Positions 11,587 through 22,512 of a stretch of DNA of 64,000 nt are shown piece by piece (the first letter of the stretch is position 1; each line of letters starts with the position of its first letter). Both the position numbers and the translations under genes were made by a program. Origin of the DNA: Zhengitettix transpicula (taxonomy: Eukaryota > Arthropoda > Insecta > Orthoptera > Tetrigidae). Below the pieces are notes generated by a model that saw only the letters and a list, made by a program, of their open reading frames with translations, was not told the DNA's origin and made no database searches. The stretch is from positions 238,130,101 through 238,194,100 of the forward strand of contig CM073590.1 in NCBI GenBank assembly GCA_037074705.1. Reading direction: 5' to 3'.

Positions 11587-11639
<53 letters not shown>
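11572..11639. repeat. CT then AT microsatellite
   Basis: A short (CT)n run is followed by about 25 AT dinucleotides. It is purely low complexity. Confidence 0.95.
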
Positions 11640-11643
<4 letters not shown>

Positions 11644-11665
11644 AAAATAATTAGGTCGGTGAGCT

Positions 11666-12195
11666 TAAGGATTCTCTCGCAGGCAGAACCTTTTAGGAGA
11701 GATACGACGGGGCTACCTTAGGGTATGCCTTTTCCCCTCCGTTTTTGAACTAAGGTTCCCACAAGCCGACGCACCTCGGCCTGTTTTGAGGGGTGTATGT
11801 TCCGTGGTCGCAGACCTTGGGCATACGGTAAGAGTTGTCCGCTATTCCCATTAGAACAGTCGGCCAGCTGCCTCCTAAACTGGTCGAGGTACGGAGAAGG
11901 GAATGCTGCGTCCCCACAGCAAACTCCTCTCCCGCTATCGGAAGGGCGTGGGACAAGTACCCAATTCCCGACCTACCTGATGCAGGTTCTTCTAGGGTTT
12001 TCCCTGCATTTCTTTAGGCGAATGCCAGGTAGGATCCTTAAAATATAGCCCAGGGGCCCTAGTTAACCCTTGGCAACCTTCCTCTACCCTTCCGCATCCC
12101 CCCTTTCAAATCCCTTCCTATACTATTAAAGGATAGTTGCCCAAAGTGGATTACCCTCATGTAGCCTGTTGCCCTAAAATAAAAAATAAAAAAAT
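11666..12195 (+). mobile_element. R540, near full length, opposite orientation
   Basis: It begins with the TCTCGCAGGCAGAACC head and ends GTTGCCCTAAAAT followed by an A-rich tail, so the sense strand is plus. It lies beside the right arm of the inverted repeat, in an A/T-rich continuation also found after the left arm. Confidence 0.88.
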
Positions 12196-12480
12196 TATCA
12201 GTTAAATTTCACGGTTGTCCTATGACGCAGTTACTTCTTTTTCGAAGTTGCCTAATAGTTTACAAAATTTGGTTGTATTAAATACACAGTTTTAAATGCC
12301 AATGTTAGATCGTTTCCTGAAAACAAGGAAAAAGTTTCACATTTACGTGTTCTGCATTTTACCGTGACCGACGTGACATTAAAATGTCAATAGAATGGTA
12401 AAAACGAGAAAAATACATCTTTATAATTTCCACAGACACTAAGCATAGCATCAGTGAAAAAATCTCACTTTTTCTATTAA
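12196..12480. repeat. Right arm of the large inverted repeat
   Basis: This is the uninterrupted partner of 9963-10190 plus 10868-10945. It preserves the pre-insertion state of the R540 at 10191. It ends next to an AT run and the PLE-derived element starting at 12499. Confidence 0.75.
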
Positions 12481-12498
12481 ATATATATATATTACCAT

Positions 12499-13055
12499 TA
12501 GGAACAATATGACCAAAAAACAGACCCCACAAATAAAATAGATAGAACGTTTCCTCCACAGATTCGTGGACCTTCTCAAGTACTCGAACCTGAAACCAGG
12601 AGTGAGTAACAAACTATCGTAGACTTTGTCAGTGTCACCTTGAATATTGAGAGCATTTCGTTTGTGGAATTCTGATGTGAACCGTTTCCGAAATTAGTCT
12701 TTGATAATAATTGGGTTCAATGTGAAGGATCTTAATTTTTTCTCCAGTTTATATTGTCTTGTTGTGTGTGTGTGTGTGTGTGTGTGTTTCGTAATGACAG
12801 AATTCTTGTCACTAGGCATCTTATAATCCGCTGTGTGTTCTTTGATCCTCGTCTTTAGAGCCCGTTTGGTCTGGCCAATGTAAACGGACCTGCAATCGCA
12901 TAACAGCTGATATTGTGTATACAACAAAAATCCGTGTCTTTGGACAGCACACCGAAGTTTCCCGGTCCGTGTACTTGAGAAGGTCCACAAATCTGCGGAA
13001 GAGACGCTGTACCTTTTTTTACAGAGGTCTGGTTTTTTTGGCCATATTGTTCCTA
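12499..13055 (-). mobile_element. PLE-derived element with inverted ends, motif and GIY-YIG remnant
   Basis: Left arm 12499-12590 and right arm 12971-13055 are inverted copies sharing GGAACAATATG, a CC(A/C)AAAAAAACAGACC-like block, and CTTGAGAAGGTCCAC. Each arm carries a variant of the recurring motif: TCCAC/GTGGA stem before GGAAACG on the minus strand at 12546-12582, and a decayed copy at 12972-13008 on the plus strand. Between them lies the C-terminal endonuclease part of a Penelope-like element (next entry). No reverse transcriptase part remains, so the copy is dead. It is inserted in the LMO intron about 270 bp from the LIM1 exon. Confidence 0.75.
12694..12912 (-). pseudogene. GIY-YIG endonuclease remnant of a Penelope-like element
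   Basis: The minus-strand frame encodes CDCRSVYIGQTKRALKTRIK, followed by EHTADYKMPSDKNSVITKH. This is the GIY-YIG signature of PLE endonucleases: Cys-rich lead-in, VYIGQTKR, catalytic-type Arg and KEH, then the downstream S-x-ITKH block. In an intact PLE this domain follows a telomerase-like reverse transcriptase and nicks DNA for target-primed reverse transcription. Here the upstream part is missing. The frame downstream of ITKH runs through a (CA)n microsatellite that has expanded inside the gene (Thr-His repeats). Family assignment is secure and function is lost. Confidence 0.85.
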
Positions 13056-13327
13056 GACAAATAGCTTGTTAAATAACGAGAAAACGAGACTTTGGGTCAG
13101 TTTTAGCTGTCATTATCAAATGAATACGTGATTCCCCATAAGCAAAAATCCCCGTACAATTTGAGTATCGTAGTATGTAGTAAATGAGGAAAATATTTCC
13201 AACAGTCAGGGCAATCATAAGAAGATAGAAAAGTACCCTCTTAGAGATGGGATAGAAAAATTTAATTGTCTGTTACCTTCATATGTCCGTAATGTGCAAA
13301 GTAATTTTTGAAAATAGAATTCCTGAC

Positions 13328-13465
13328 CTGAGATAGTCCCTCCGACAGAGGATGAGGTCCGCCTTGGTGTAGAGCGTGGAGCCGACCTCTCCCAGGCGAC
13401 AGTCGCAGCAGCCGCACTTGAGGCAATCTTCGTGCCAGAACAGGTCCAGGGCTTTGAGCAGGAAC
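13328..13465 (-). CDS. Bx: LMO/Beadex exon: main part of LIM1
   Basis: This internal exon of 138 nt is phase 2 at both ends. On the minus strand it follows GTCCTCTCAG and ends CTATCTCAG|GTCAGG. It encodes [17 protein letters not shown], then [17 protein letters not shown], then [10 protein letters not shown], the LIM1 finger with ligands HEDC, C-x2-C and C-x2-D in the spacing of LMO1/LMO3 and Beadex. Joined to the preceding exon it reads KKITER-FLLKAL without a break. The donor has C at position +3 (GTCAGG), less common than GTAAGT but workable. LMO proteins bridge LDB/Chip to other DNA-binding partners; in flies the orthologue limits Apterous activity in wings and acts in neurons. Identity is very secure. 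Confidence 0.96.
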
Positions 13466-13566
13466 CTGAGAGGACACTCTCGCTTTAAAGACGCCGCTCT
13501 CTCTTTATGCCGCTCCATAGACTACGCTACAACCACTGCACTACACACGAGACTCTTCAGACTCAC
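13466..13566 (-). other. 101-bp intron of the LMO gene
   Basis: A short intron from donor GTGAGT (13566-13561) to acceptor CTCTCAG (ending 13466). It is the only compact intron here and contrasts with its 7.3-kb neighbour. Confidence 0.93.
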
Positions 13567-13660
13567 CTCTCCGTGATTTTCTTGCCGCAGCCAGCGCACT
13601 CTTGCGGCGGACTGCTGCTCTTCTGCGACTCCGCCTTCACGTCCATCGTCATCATGGACA
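13567..13660 (-). CDS. Bx: LMO/Beadex first coding exon
   Basis: The exon begins after a TGTGTGTGTGCAG acceptor, so at least one untranslated exon lies further right. The first ATG is at 13655 (MMTMDVKAES), with alternative starts at codons 2 and 4. The N-terminal tail (QKSSSPPQE) is followed by CAGCGKKITE, the first zinc-ligand pair (C-x2-C) of LIM1. The exon ends in phase 2 at GAGAG|GTGAGT. A short divergent N-terminus before CAGC is usual for LMO proteins. Which ATG is used and where the promoter lies cannot be told from the window. Confidence 0.93.
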
Positions 13661-14183
13661 CTGCACACACACACAAACACGAAAATTAAATACGTTAAAC
13701 CTTCACACAAAATAAATTAAACACAAGACAAAATATTAAACAACGTCTGCCAAAGTACCATGTGTATATAAAGAGAGAATTCGTGACTTTCAAAAACAAT
13801 GCAGGAAATAAACAACAGGTAAATTCAACTAGTAGAGTAACATTTTTCAAACACCCCAAAAACCGCTAAAAACAAGCAATCATTTCTAAATCTCTTTTTA
13901 TATCTCTGTAATGTAGCGTTGGGTGAGAAATCCAACACTGAATTGGATATATTACGTCACTATGACGTCACGCGATCTAGTCTCGAACGCTTGTGACACA
14001 AAGTCCATCTAGATAAACTGTATCTCATGCTTAGTCTGGTTTCAGAATATTGGTAAGTGGAAGGAAAGTCAGACCATGGTCAATTTTTTTTATATATAAA
14101 ATAAAATAACTGAAAATTGTAACAGTTTAGCCGCGTCACTCCTGGAGACTTACTCTACTAGTGGTCATAATTTTATAAGAAAA
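13661..14183. other. Upstream of first coding exon; CRE-like palindrome
   Basis: No coding DNA is seen. ATTACGTCACTATGACGTCA near 13949-13970 contains one full TGACGTCA palindrome and a half-overlapping TTACGTCA. If a promoter or leader intron element exists close by, this is a plausible CREB/ATF-type site; that is inference. Confidence 0.35.
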
Positions 14184-14961
14184 CTAGCTGGGTGCCCGGC
14201 GTTGCCCGAGATGTCATTTATATATAACCCCCGATATGTCTCCAATTTCGACTGTTTTTGCGCAATTTTTATGTAACGCTACTCGAACCCTAATCATTAT
14301 AATTAACTCTGAAAAATATTTCTTCAACGCAAATATCTGCCGTGTTTGCATGTTCCAAAATTTGCACCCCGCTACCCCTGCATCTGAGGGGTAAATGCCA
14401 ATTTGAATGTCGTAACTAAACACAGTGACTTCCATAACCTTTGATTTGACTCCAATCCCGGTTGTATTCGCGTTATTTTACTGTAAAGCATCTCCACCCC
14501 AAACCCGAAGGGTGCCCTTTTCACAGGGCGTAGGGGATGAAAATTGTATTCAGATAACATTGGTAGAAACACTATCAATATCTTTGACCCCTAAAAATAT
14601 TTATCCGACTCAAATATCGGCTGTTTTAGTATGTTTAAATATTTCCACCCCCGCTTCTGGGGGTGGTAGACGCGTCTCACCCCGACAGTGTTTGTTTCCT
14701 GGTCGCAAAGAACACGTGTACGAAATTTGGTGAAAATTGCTCGACTGGTGTAGATTTGTATTTTATTTAGAAAACGTTTGTATGGGAAATAGAAAAGGGC
14801 TGTTTTTAGGGTTTTCCCGGAAATTATTCGATTTTTTCTCGCCTTTTAAACCTTCCCTAGACCTCCACGAACATTTCAAGACTAAGATAAGATAAATCCG
14901 TTCAGCCGTTCTCGAGTTTTAGTGAGACTAACGAACAGCAATTCATTTTTATATATATAAA
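14184..14961 (-). mobile_element. Helitron, non-autonomous, family 1
   Basis: On the minus strand it starts near TTTATATATATAAAAATG (a one-base variant of the TC start) and ends GGGCACCCAGCTAG, a CTRR terminus, followed by T. A GC-rich palindrome (CGGGCAACGCCGGGC type) precedes the end. It is about 96% the same as the copy at 61582-62369 in the parts I compared by eye. There is no Rep/helicase frame. Host junction is A|T as expected for Helitrons. Confidence 0.88.
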
Positions 14962-15227
14962 TTAAAACAATGAATAAAGTAAATAAAGCAAAACAAATTC
15001 TTTAATTTAGTATTTATTTTTATTTTTTTCTATATCCAGTTTAATTTCTGTATTGATTATTATTCCTGTGTAAAGCATTTCTGTACAAAATCAATAGAGC
15101 AACGTAACCTTTTTCCACCGGGTTAACTCAAAGCGGATGGATTAAATTAATAAAACATGATAAATATAAATTCGACAAAGATAAAATCTAAAACACAAAT
15201 ATCTCATTCACCTCCTTATTCATAATA
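14962..15227. other. AT-rich, no features
   Basis: Only A/T-rich unique-looking sequence is seen. Confidence 0.4.
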
Positions 15228-15400
15228 ATAAGAAAGATAGCCAAATAAAGACAAAGTAAGTGATAATATAAATACAACACCATGAGTTGTTCTAATCTAT
15301 AAATAATTGGATAGGCCCACGTGTGGTATTTATATTATCACTTATTTTGTCTGTATTTGTCTATATTTCTTATTAATAATTTTTAATCCATCGTAATCCA
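15228..15400. mobile_element. Small fold-back element, motif cores deleted
   Basis: Left arm AATAAGAAAGATAGCC...AAGTGATAATATAAATAC (about 15228-15280) is the reverse complement of right arm GTATTTATATTATCACTT...CTATATTTCTTATT (about 15335-15395). These are the outer ends of the elements at 2750 and 31708. Here the CTGANGA...GAAACG cores are missing, so this is an internally deleted copy with short arms of about 55 bp. Confidence 0.65.
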
Positions 15401-16038
15401 ACTCCTCCTTATACGTTACTGGAAAATGTACGTTTCCATGTAATAGTCCTAAAATTTACGTACGATTTTTTTGATGATCAAACTTATTGTGTAACAAGGA
15501 AACGGATTCTGCTATCTTCCTGTTCATTTGATATTAGTAATAACTTTCTTTATTATAAAATTCATTATATACTGACGTAATAATTTTTTTGTAAAAGTCT
15601 AATGGGAGAAAATTCTGGAAATAACCTTGTACTCGCGTCATGAAATTTTCGGAACTTTACTAATAAAATCTCGTAATTTCTTTGAAGTTGGACTTAAAAA
15701 CGACAAAACAAAAATATGTTTCAGTGTAAACGGGAACAACAGTTTGATTATTTGACCTTTCATCGGCGCCAGTAACGAGTTTTGAAATACCAGAGTCATC
15801 GTCATCTGGGAGACTCCACACTGTAGTTGTCTGTGTTGTGTGCATTGAAAAATCCCACAGTTGCGGCCCTCGGGGAAATGAAATAAACGAGAAAAATTTT
15901 CTCTTTGGGAAAATAGGTGAGTATTTTTCTAAGGCCACTTTTCTTTCAAAATGAAACAAAATGCTAGAAATTACAAACAAGAAGCTTGATTTTAGTGAAC
16001 GTAGCTTCTTCCGGTGAATTTTTTTCTAAACAGAGAAA
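15401..16038. other. AT-rich, no features
   Basis: Open frames of up to 106 codons show no domain or coding bias I can recognise. Confidence 0.4.
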
Positions 16039-16626
16039 TCTATATAATAAAAAAGGATGTATATTTGTATGTATGTATGTATGTATGTATGTATGTATTT
16101 ACGTTGTTCTTTATACAAATTTTATCGCGTGGACAGAATGCAACAAAAATTGGTATACGTATTCTGCCAAAATCGAGAACCGGTACTGTGAGGGTGAGAA
16201 ACCCCTAGCATATATGTGGAAAGAATTATAATTAAAAACCGTGATCATTAAATATTAAATTACTGCGCGCCAAGAGACAATGACGTCACGCGAGAGAAAG
16301 ACGTTACTACGCAACGAACAAAGGAAATATTTCCTTTATTAGGAATGAAATAAAGCAGAAATATTTTCTTCAGCAATACTGCATCGAATGGTAATAAAGA
16401 AGAATACGAGTTACTTTACCATCCTTGCGGAAAATGTAAGTTAATTTTCGCGCTATATTAGTTGTGAGTCTAGCTAACAATTTCATCAATGTAATATTTC
16501 GTAATGTATGAAGACTGAGTGACGATTATATCCTGAAATACTCAGGGAATATATTTAAGTATTCAATTAAATACTTTTTCGAGTTTATATAATTATGTAC
16601 ACGAGCAACGCCGGGCACCCAGCTAG
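16039..16626 (+). mobile_element. Helitron, non-autonomous, family 2
   Basis: It starts TCTATATAATAAAAAAGGAT and ends GCCGGGCACCCAGCTAG followed by T (host A|T). It includes a (TATG)n microsatellite at about 16064-16098 and a TGACGTCA site. It is closely related to the copy at 45518-46120 and, more distantly, to 29643-30425. There is no protein-coding capacity. Confidence 0.88.
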
Positions 16627-17030
16627 TAGTAATAATAAAATAGTGACGGAAGATGCCGTCGAAACGCCTTTCTCTTAAACATTATCCCGGATTGAAACCA
16701 GACTTAGAATAATATTGATGATAGAAAAGAAACTGTCTTTGTAATCCATTAAGGAAGAGCAGAGAAAATGTTTTTAAAAAAGTATTGAAGAGGACAAAAG
16801 TCTTCTAGACTATCCGAAAGAAGGTGGGACCTCACACAGGTGTGTTATGAACCGCTATCGAGGACTACTAAATGATGTCACGACCCTTTGATGAATAGAA
16901 AATAATTAGATAATTCACGCAAATAAAATTAGTAGCCATACATAGTTCGGATTATGTAAATATTATTTATCAATTTTTGCTGTTATTTTTTTTATTTTCG
17001 ACCGTAAATTTCCTTTCAAAAGAATCCAAA
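16627..17030. other. AT-rich; one GAAACG hairpin
   Basis: At about 16645-16671 GACGGAAGATGCCGTCGAAA forms a 5-bp stem (GACGG/CCGTC) directly followed by GAAACG, the arrangement of the recurring motif, but no CTGANGA precedes it. The rest shows nothing. Confidence 0.4.
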
Positions 17031-17530
17031 TCCTCGGGTTTCCATATCAGAGACTGTTGAGGAACGCAACACTCCAGCTGGCTCCTTCCTCGTCGAGTTC
17101 GAGCCTCTTCGTTGATTATTGTTGTTACCAAAACTATCAATTTCGAAGCCGTCTCCACGGATTGCCGACGTGCCTCCAGACCGTTGTTATTTGCTCGCTG
17201 ATTGCTGGGGATGTTCTGATGACGATGATGATGATGATAATGAGGCGGCCATTGTGCGTTTGGGATGACGCAGCTTCCACCCCCCCCCCCCCCCGTCTCC
17301 CACCACTCACTCACTCTCTCTCTCTGTCGAGACTGTGGCTCTGCAATTTTCCGCACATCCAGCATAAATTGAATTTGCCAGTCGGTTCTTTTGTGGACGC
17401 TTTGCGTATCGCCGCAGATCTAAATAATATTTGGCCGGGGCCCCGTGGCGGAGAATTGAGGCGGCAAGACGACAAACTCTCCGGGGTTCTTCCCCAGACG
17501 CAGGACTAACTTTGCTACCAAAGTTTGCAA
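17031..17530. promoter_or_regulatory. GC-balanced island, candidate regulatory DNA
   Basis: This is CpG-containing sequence with a C run (17281-17294) and ATG/GAT and CT repeats. A 150-codon and a 131-codon open frame cross it on opposite strands; both include low-complexity tracts and match no family, so they are treated as spurious. It resembles other islands in the window. Confidence 0.3.
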
Positions 17531-20500
17531 ATTAAATTGCCTGTTTTGAAACACGCCACGTCGCAAACAGTATCATTTTAATACAATTCCTGACGACTGT
17601 GTCAAGTAATGTAGAAATAGACATTTAATCGCAGGTAATTCGTGGGGTTAATGTTGCACGTGTCCTAACACAATGATAAATTCACTATTATTGGACCTAA
17701 ATTTGTAGTTTATTTTAAATTGCTAAAATTCTATTATTTGTTAGACTTGTTAAAGTCATTTTTTAATATTATGACAGTTTTAGTCGTTAACGTTAAAAAT
17801 TTAAACTATGTTCAAACAGTTTTAAAAACTATTTCTGTTGTCAGGAACTGAATTTAATTATTTTGAAGCGGTAGACATATGCTCAAAAGAAAAAAAACGT
17901 TGCGTCATGTTGAAATATACTCATCTTTTTTTCTGCTAATTACGTCGTATAATTCTTATCCTTTAATTCTCATTTAATAAAAAAAAAGGTTGACAAAGGG
18001 GTGTAGATTACCAGAGAATATGATTTTCTTGTGACGAACTGCAATCAGTGCTCACTACCACGTCGGTGTATTTTTAAGATTCGACATTTGAAAATGATGT
18101 ACAATATAGTTTACGGCAATTGACATTGCGTAATGAAGAAATGTCTGTGAATGTAGTCTGTTACCAATTGTTTGAATTAATTTCCCTTCGTTGAATTAAG
18201 TAGTTTTAATAAGTCATTGTGTTGGGGTCCTTAGTCAAGGAGAGACAGTGACTAACCTTCACTCGTTTTATGCTCACTTTCTGTACAAAAAATTATAAAC
18301 ACGTAATTCAGTTAATTTTTCCATGCACGCAACCATGTGTCGGGACACGCGGTAAAATGCTAAACTCATAAATGGGAAGCACGCAGCGGTGTTCTAAAAA
18401 AATAGTTATTGTCCTGAAACGCTTGCATCATGGTTCCGGAAACACAAACAGTTTTGGTAACGATAATGGTCTCCACAAATCTATATACCGATCAGCCTTA
18501 AACGCGTGTTAAGTTTTAAAGGAAAAACTGCATCTACGAAGTAGGCCGTGTGCAGAACACAAACGTTCGAGAGATTGCATAACCTGTCAGGGGTAGACGT
18601 GAACGCCTCAAGGCTCTAATATTTAATCAAACAACGTTTGTATCATGATCACCTAATTCAGACCGATTAATCGTCTTAATATATTTCCGACTAATTTTCT
18701 TCTTCTCTTTTCCATTTCTCCACTTGTTATTAATTCCATTTAACTCCATAATAACCAGTCTACCTTTTGAAATTACTTTCGTATAGGTCATTTCAAAACC
18801 GGTAAAATTATTTTATAAATCTATTAAAATTTGACTAACGTTCACGTTTCTGGCTAATTTTACTAATTACTGGAAGTACATGTTGGTTACCCCTTTCTCC
18901 TGAGCATCAGAGTGAATTTGGTCACATTTATTCCGTCTACCTCATTTTTATCATTTATTTAACATATTGTATCTGATAATTGTATTAAGTCCACATGTTT
19001 ATCTTTTTCCTTGCAGTCTTCCATTGATATATTATTTTTCTCCGGGGTTTCGATTGAAGTCACCATTTTCTTCTACGAACTAATTCCCACTTTCGTAAAT
19101 TATTTATGGTTCTAATATAATAATTTGTATAATTCAAACACAATTCGAGGGAGTAGGGAAAATCGGATATGCATTTACAAATAGTTTAATTTTCAGTACT
19201 ATCACTCCTTTATTTCAGAGGAATATACTCCCTTTAAATTAAAATGCCAGATATCGTTACGGGATGAATAAATGAAGTCGTAGTTACTTGAAATTGTTAA
19301 CTTAATTAATCCACTGTATTATAATAGTATACAATAAATCGCTGTCGATTTACTACATTTCTTTCGGGATCATAAAAATGCTTGTTATACTTGAATCAAT
19401 AAAGTTAAAATATAATAATACATTTCAAAATAATACATTGGCCCGTATTTATGATATGGAAGCTTTGGATTGGAACGGAAAGCACAAAAACCACGGAGAC
19501 AGTTCGGATAGCAAGAAGCAATTTCCGTATCGGGAGGAATATGCTACTTTGAACAATACGAGGGTAGTTGAACAGTGCTCGAGATTTAATGCGCTGAGCT
19601 CCGAGGGGAAGGCAATTACGCCCCATCGCCAGAGAAGCATTAAACCTACCACAGAAAGGAGGTTTGTGGGACGTTCTCATTGGATGACACTCGTGCGTAA
19701 ATCGTAAACCACTAACTTCTTCTCGTTCCCGGCCTCAAACAAGCTCCGACTGGGCTCTCCACGGTCTTACAGTTGTCCCGCCAATTACAATTAGCAGGTA
19801 CATTCAAGTAGCATGGAATAAACTTCAAAGAACTGAAAAACAGATTACGAATGAAGTTATGGGAATTAGCGGTAATGGCGTGGTGACATCAAGGAATTTG
19901 TATCTTATTAATTATCCAATTACGGAATTAACAATTGCGGAAGAAGCGACCCTTCTCTTGACGAGATTTTAATCAAGTTTTATATGAATATGCTTTCTCG
20001 TATAAATGTTCCAGTGAAAAACGTTTCCATTTTCCTTTTATATTAGATTAAAATTCCTTAAGCTCCCTGATGTATGCATATATCATTTATATATAAGGAA
20101 TTCTAATGCAAATTAAGCTTCCATTGATTTTTAATTTTACAACATAGAATAAATTGGCGATTTACTATATGGTATATAAAAGAAGTATGAGGAACATATA
20201 TCTTACTTTCTTTTATACGAAAAGTAACTTGGTTTTAAGACATTAAAAAATATCTCGACTCAACACACTTTTCTATATTTGTAGTCCAGACTGTAGGAAA
20301 ATATTGACTGAACACGAATCGGTGAATTTATTGATCCCAAACACTTTTCCCCCTTTGAAAAAAAAGTAATCCCTTACGAAATTACACGTTTCGAATATGA
20401 AGATGAAAATGGTAAAGCGTTTTAAAAAGATCAGTGAGGATACGCAAAGAAAAAAACTCACGCCATATTAAGTTTATTATATTTCGTTAGAACTAAAAAA

Positions 20501-21120
20501 CCTTTACATAATATAAGTTAAAGGATCTCGTCCTGGAGCAGAAATCTAACTTAATAACACTGAGAACAGTTTGCAATAATTTATTCTGTTCATAAAATAC
20601 GATATGCGACCTAAAAGGGATGCATTCAGTGCATTTTATGTATGACGTCATAATGATCTTTGCTTGTTAGAATCGTAAAATTACGTAAGGATATTTTGTA
20701 ACAGAGGAGAAAAATGTTAAGAGTCAATAATAAATTCTCTGATTCATGTTCAGTGAATATTTTCCTGTAGTCTGAAAACTGTGCTGAATTGAGATATTTT
20801 ATACTGTATTAAAACCAATTTGGTTTTTATTTGAAATAAAATATAAATAAGAAAGAAAGGTTTCACAAGCTCAAGCCATAAAATTGAATTAAATTCAAGG
20901 AAATATAAATTTTTCTGTTACAAAGTTTCTACGTAATATAGAATATATTACTGATTTAATGTCTCTTTTTTAATTAAAAATAATTACGATTATATACTAC
21001 GTTAAAAAATCACATCTCTTTAGTTACTCTTCCTAGTCAATCGTAATACGATTGTGACGTAATAATTTCACTAACTTAAGAGCTTCTACATAATTCACAG
21101 CAGATTGAAAACGACGCAAG
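17531..21120. other. Long AT-rich stretch with one denser segment
   Basis: Mostly AT-rich DNA without recognisable genes or repeats. The segment 19440-19960 is more GC-balanced and holds a 109-codon plus frame of unknown type; it could be conserved non-coding DNA or an unrecognised exon. A TGACGTCA site lies near 20644. Confidence 0.35.
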
Positions 21121-21163
21121 AATCCTACTGAGGGTGGCTCGGCTTCAAGCACGAGACGCTTCC

Positions 21164-21349
21164 TTAAAAGGAGAACATCAGGTCCAAGATGAAGGAGCGG
21201 AAGTCTATTTTGTCGTTGTCCGTGTTGGTTTCCGAGAGAGCCCTCTTAATGTTCTCGGCTTCTTGGTCACATTAGTCGTGGAGCACACGTCCTCTAATGC
21301 GTTCCTGATGGCTCGTACCTTCTTCCCTTGCCTTAATGCGATACAGGTG
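21164..21349 (-). pseudogene. Degenerate coding-like segment, unknown family
   Basis: One minus-strand frame reads HLYRIKAREEGTSHQERIR, then a single stop, then DQEAENIKRALSETNTDN and DKIDFRSFILDLM before a terminal stop. The charged helical composition and a DxxxDKIDFxxF segment reminiscent of an EF-hand look protein-like over about 60 codons. One in-frame stop and no clear splice sites argue for decay, or for chance. I do not recognise the family. Confidence 0.25.
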
Positions 21350-21765
21350 AGGCTGGCTTTACATCTCTTTATACACTCGCCTGCGGCGGAACTTTACAAA
21401 CTGCTATCTGTCGCTTTGTACGCTTTAAAAATATCATTTAATAATCCCCTAGTATTGATCTGTCACACAATCAAAGATAAGAAGCAGAGAATGTAAATTA
21501 TCTAATTAAATACTTTGCACAGCAAGCGACGTCCTGCGCCATAATTCTGTCTAAGAAAGTGATGGCACAGATTAACAACAGAATCCTCACTATATATATC
21601 AAAGTACAATCGACGTGCCTGTCTCTTAGCACAATTCATTTACAAGGTCGCATATTACAAATAAAAAAATGGGGTCGGAAAAGAATAGAGGAAGATTTAT
21701 ATTAAATGATCGAATAAATTTCTGTGGTTGGAATATAATATCCTGAATTTTTATTTTTTATTTTA

Positions 21766-22257
21766 TTTGGGACAAATAGATTACACATGAGGGTAATCCA
21801 CTTTGGGCAACTCCCCTTTAATAGCATAGGAAGGGATTTGAAAGGGGGGATGCGGAACGGTAGAGGAAGGTAGCCAAGGGTTAACTAGGGCCCCCGGGCT
21901 ATAGTTTAAGGATCCTACCCGGCATTCGCCTAAAGAAATGCAGGGAAAACCCTAGAAAAACCTGAATCAGGTAGGTCGGGGCATTGGGTACTTGTCCCAC
22001 GCCCTTCCGATAGCGGGAGAGGAGTTTGCTGTGGGGACGCAGCATTCCCTTCTCCGTGCCTCGACCCGTTTAGGAGGAGGCAGCTGGCCGACTATTACAA
22101 TGGGAATACCGGACAACTCTTACCGTATGCCCAAGGTCTGCGACCCCGGAACACACACCTCTCAAAACAGACCGAGGTGCCTCGGCATGTGGGAACCTTA
22201 GTTCAAAAAACCAGAGAGTTGGGAAGGCATCCCCCAAAGGTAGCCTCCGCCAGAGCT
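21766..22257 (-). mobile_element. R540, near full length
   Basis: It runs from the tail (GGGCAACTCCCCTTTAATAG region) to AGAGCTGTCC, with all central landmarks. The tail junction is decayed (ATTTGGGACAAATAGATTAC) and lacks a clean T run. A GGA triplet is duplicated in the AGGAGGAGGCAGC block. Confidence 0.85.
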
Positions 22258-22512
22258 GTCCAATAATATACTAAAAATATTTACACTCACATTATAAATA
22301 TTCTGTTTATATAGGAATGCGAGTAATTATACACATTAGATTTCCTTATATTTCTCAATGTAAAATAAGGAATATTGATTCTGGAAGAGTACCAGACTTC
22401 TGACAGTCTCCGTACTCCTAGCCTCTATTTTACTACAATTTATTCCATGGCTTCTGATCTAATAATAATAATAATAATATACTTATTATGACCTTTTACA
22501 GGCACTTTATTC

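Larger units (their letters stand above)
6028..13327 (-). other. 7.3-kb intron of the LMO gene, full of repeats
   Basis: The intron lies between the LIM1 exon (donor GTCAGG at 13327) and the LIM2 exon (acceptor TAG at 6028). It holds six R540 copies in one orientation and one in the other, a large inverted repeat, a PLE-derived fold-back element, an AT microsatellite and one GC-balanced island (7650-8500). The stretch 6028-6846 shows only AT-rich DNA plus a TGACGTCA palindrome near 6565. Confidence 0.85.

Noticed and set aside
13376..13689. Plus-strand frames over the LIM1 and first coding exons
   Set aside because: They are antisense shadows; the minus strand carries the conserved LIM ligands and splice sites.
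17057..17509. 150-codon plus frame and its 131-codon antisense partner
   Set aside because: Both pass through simple repeats (ATG/GAT, C run, CT run) and overlap each other; neither matches a family.
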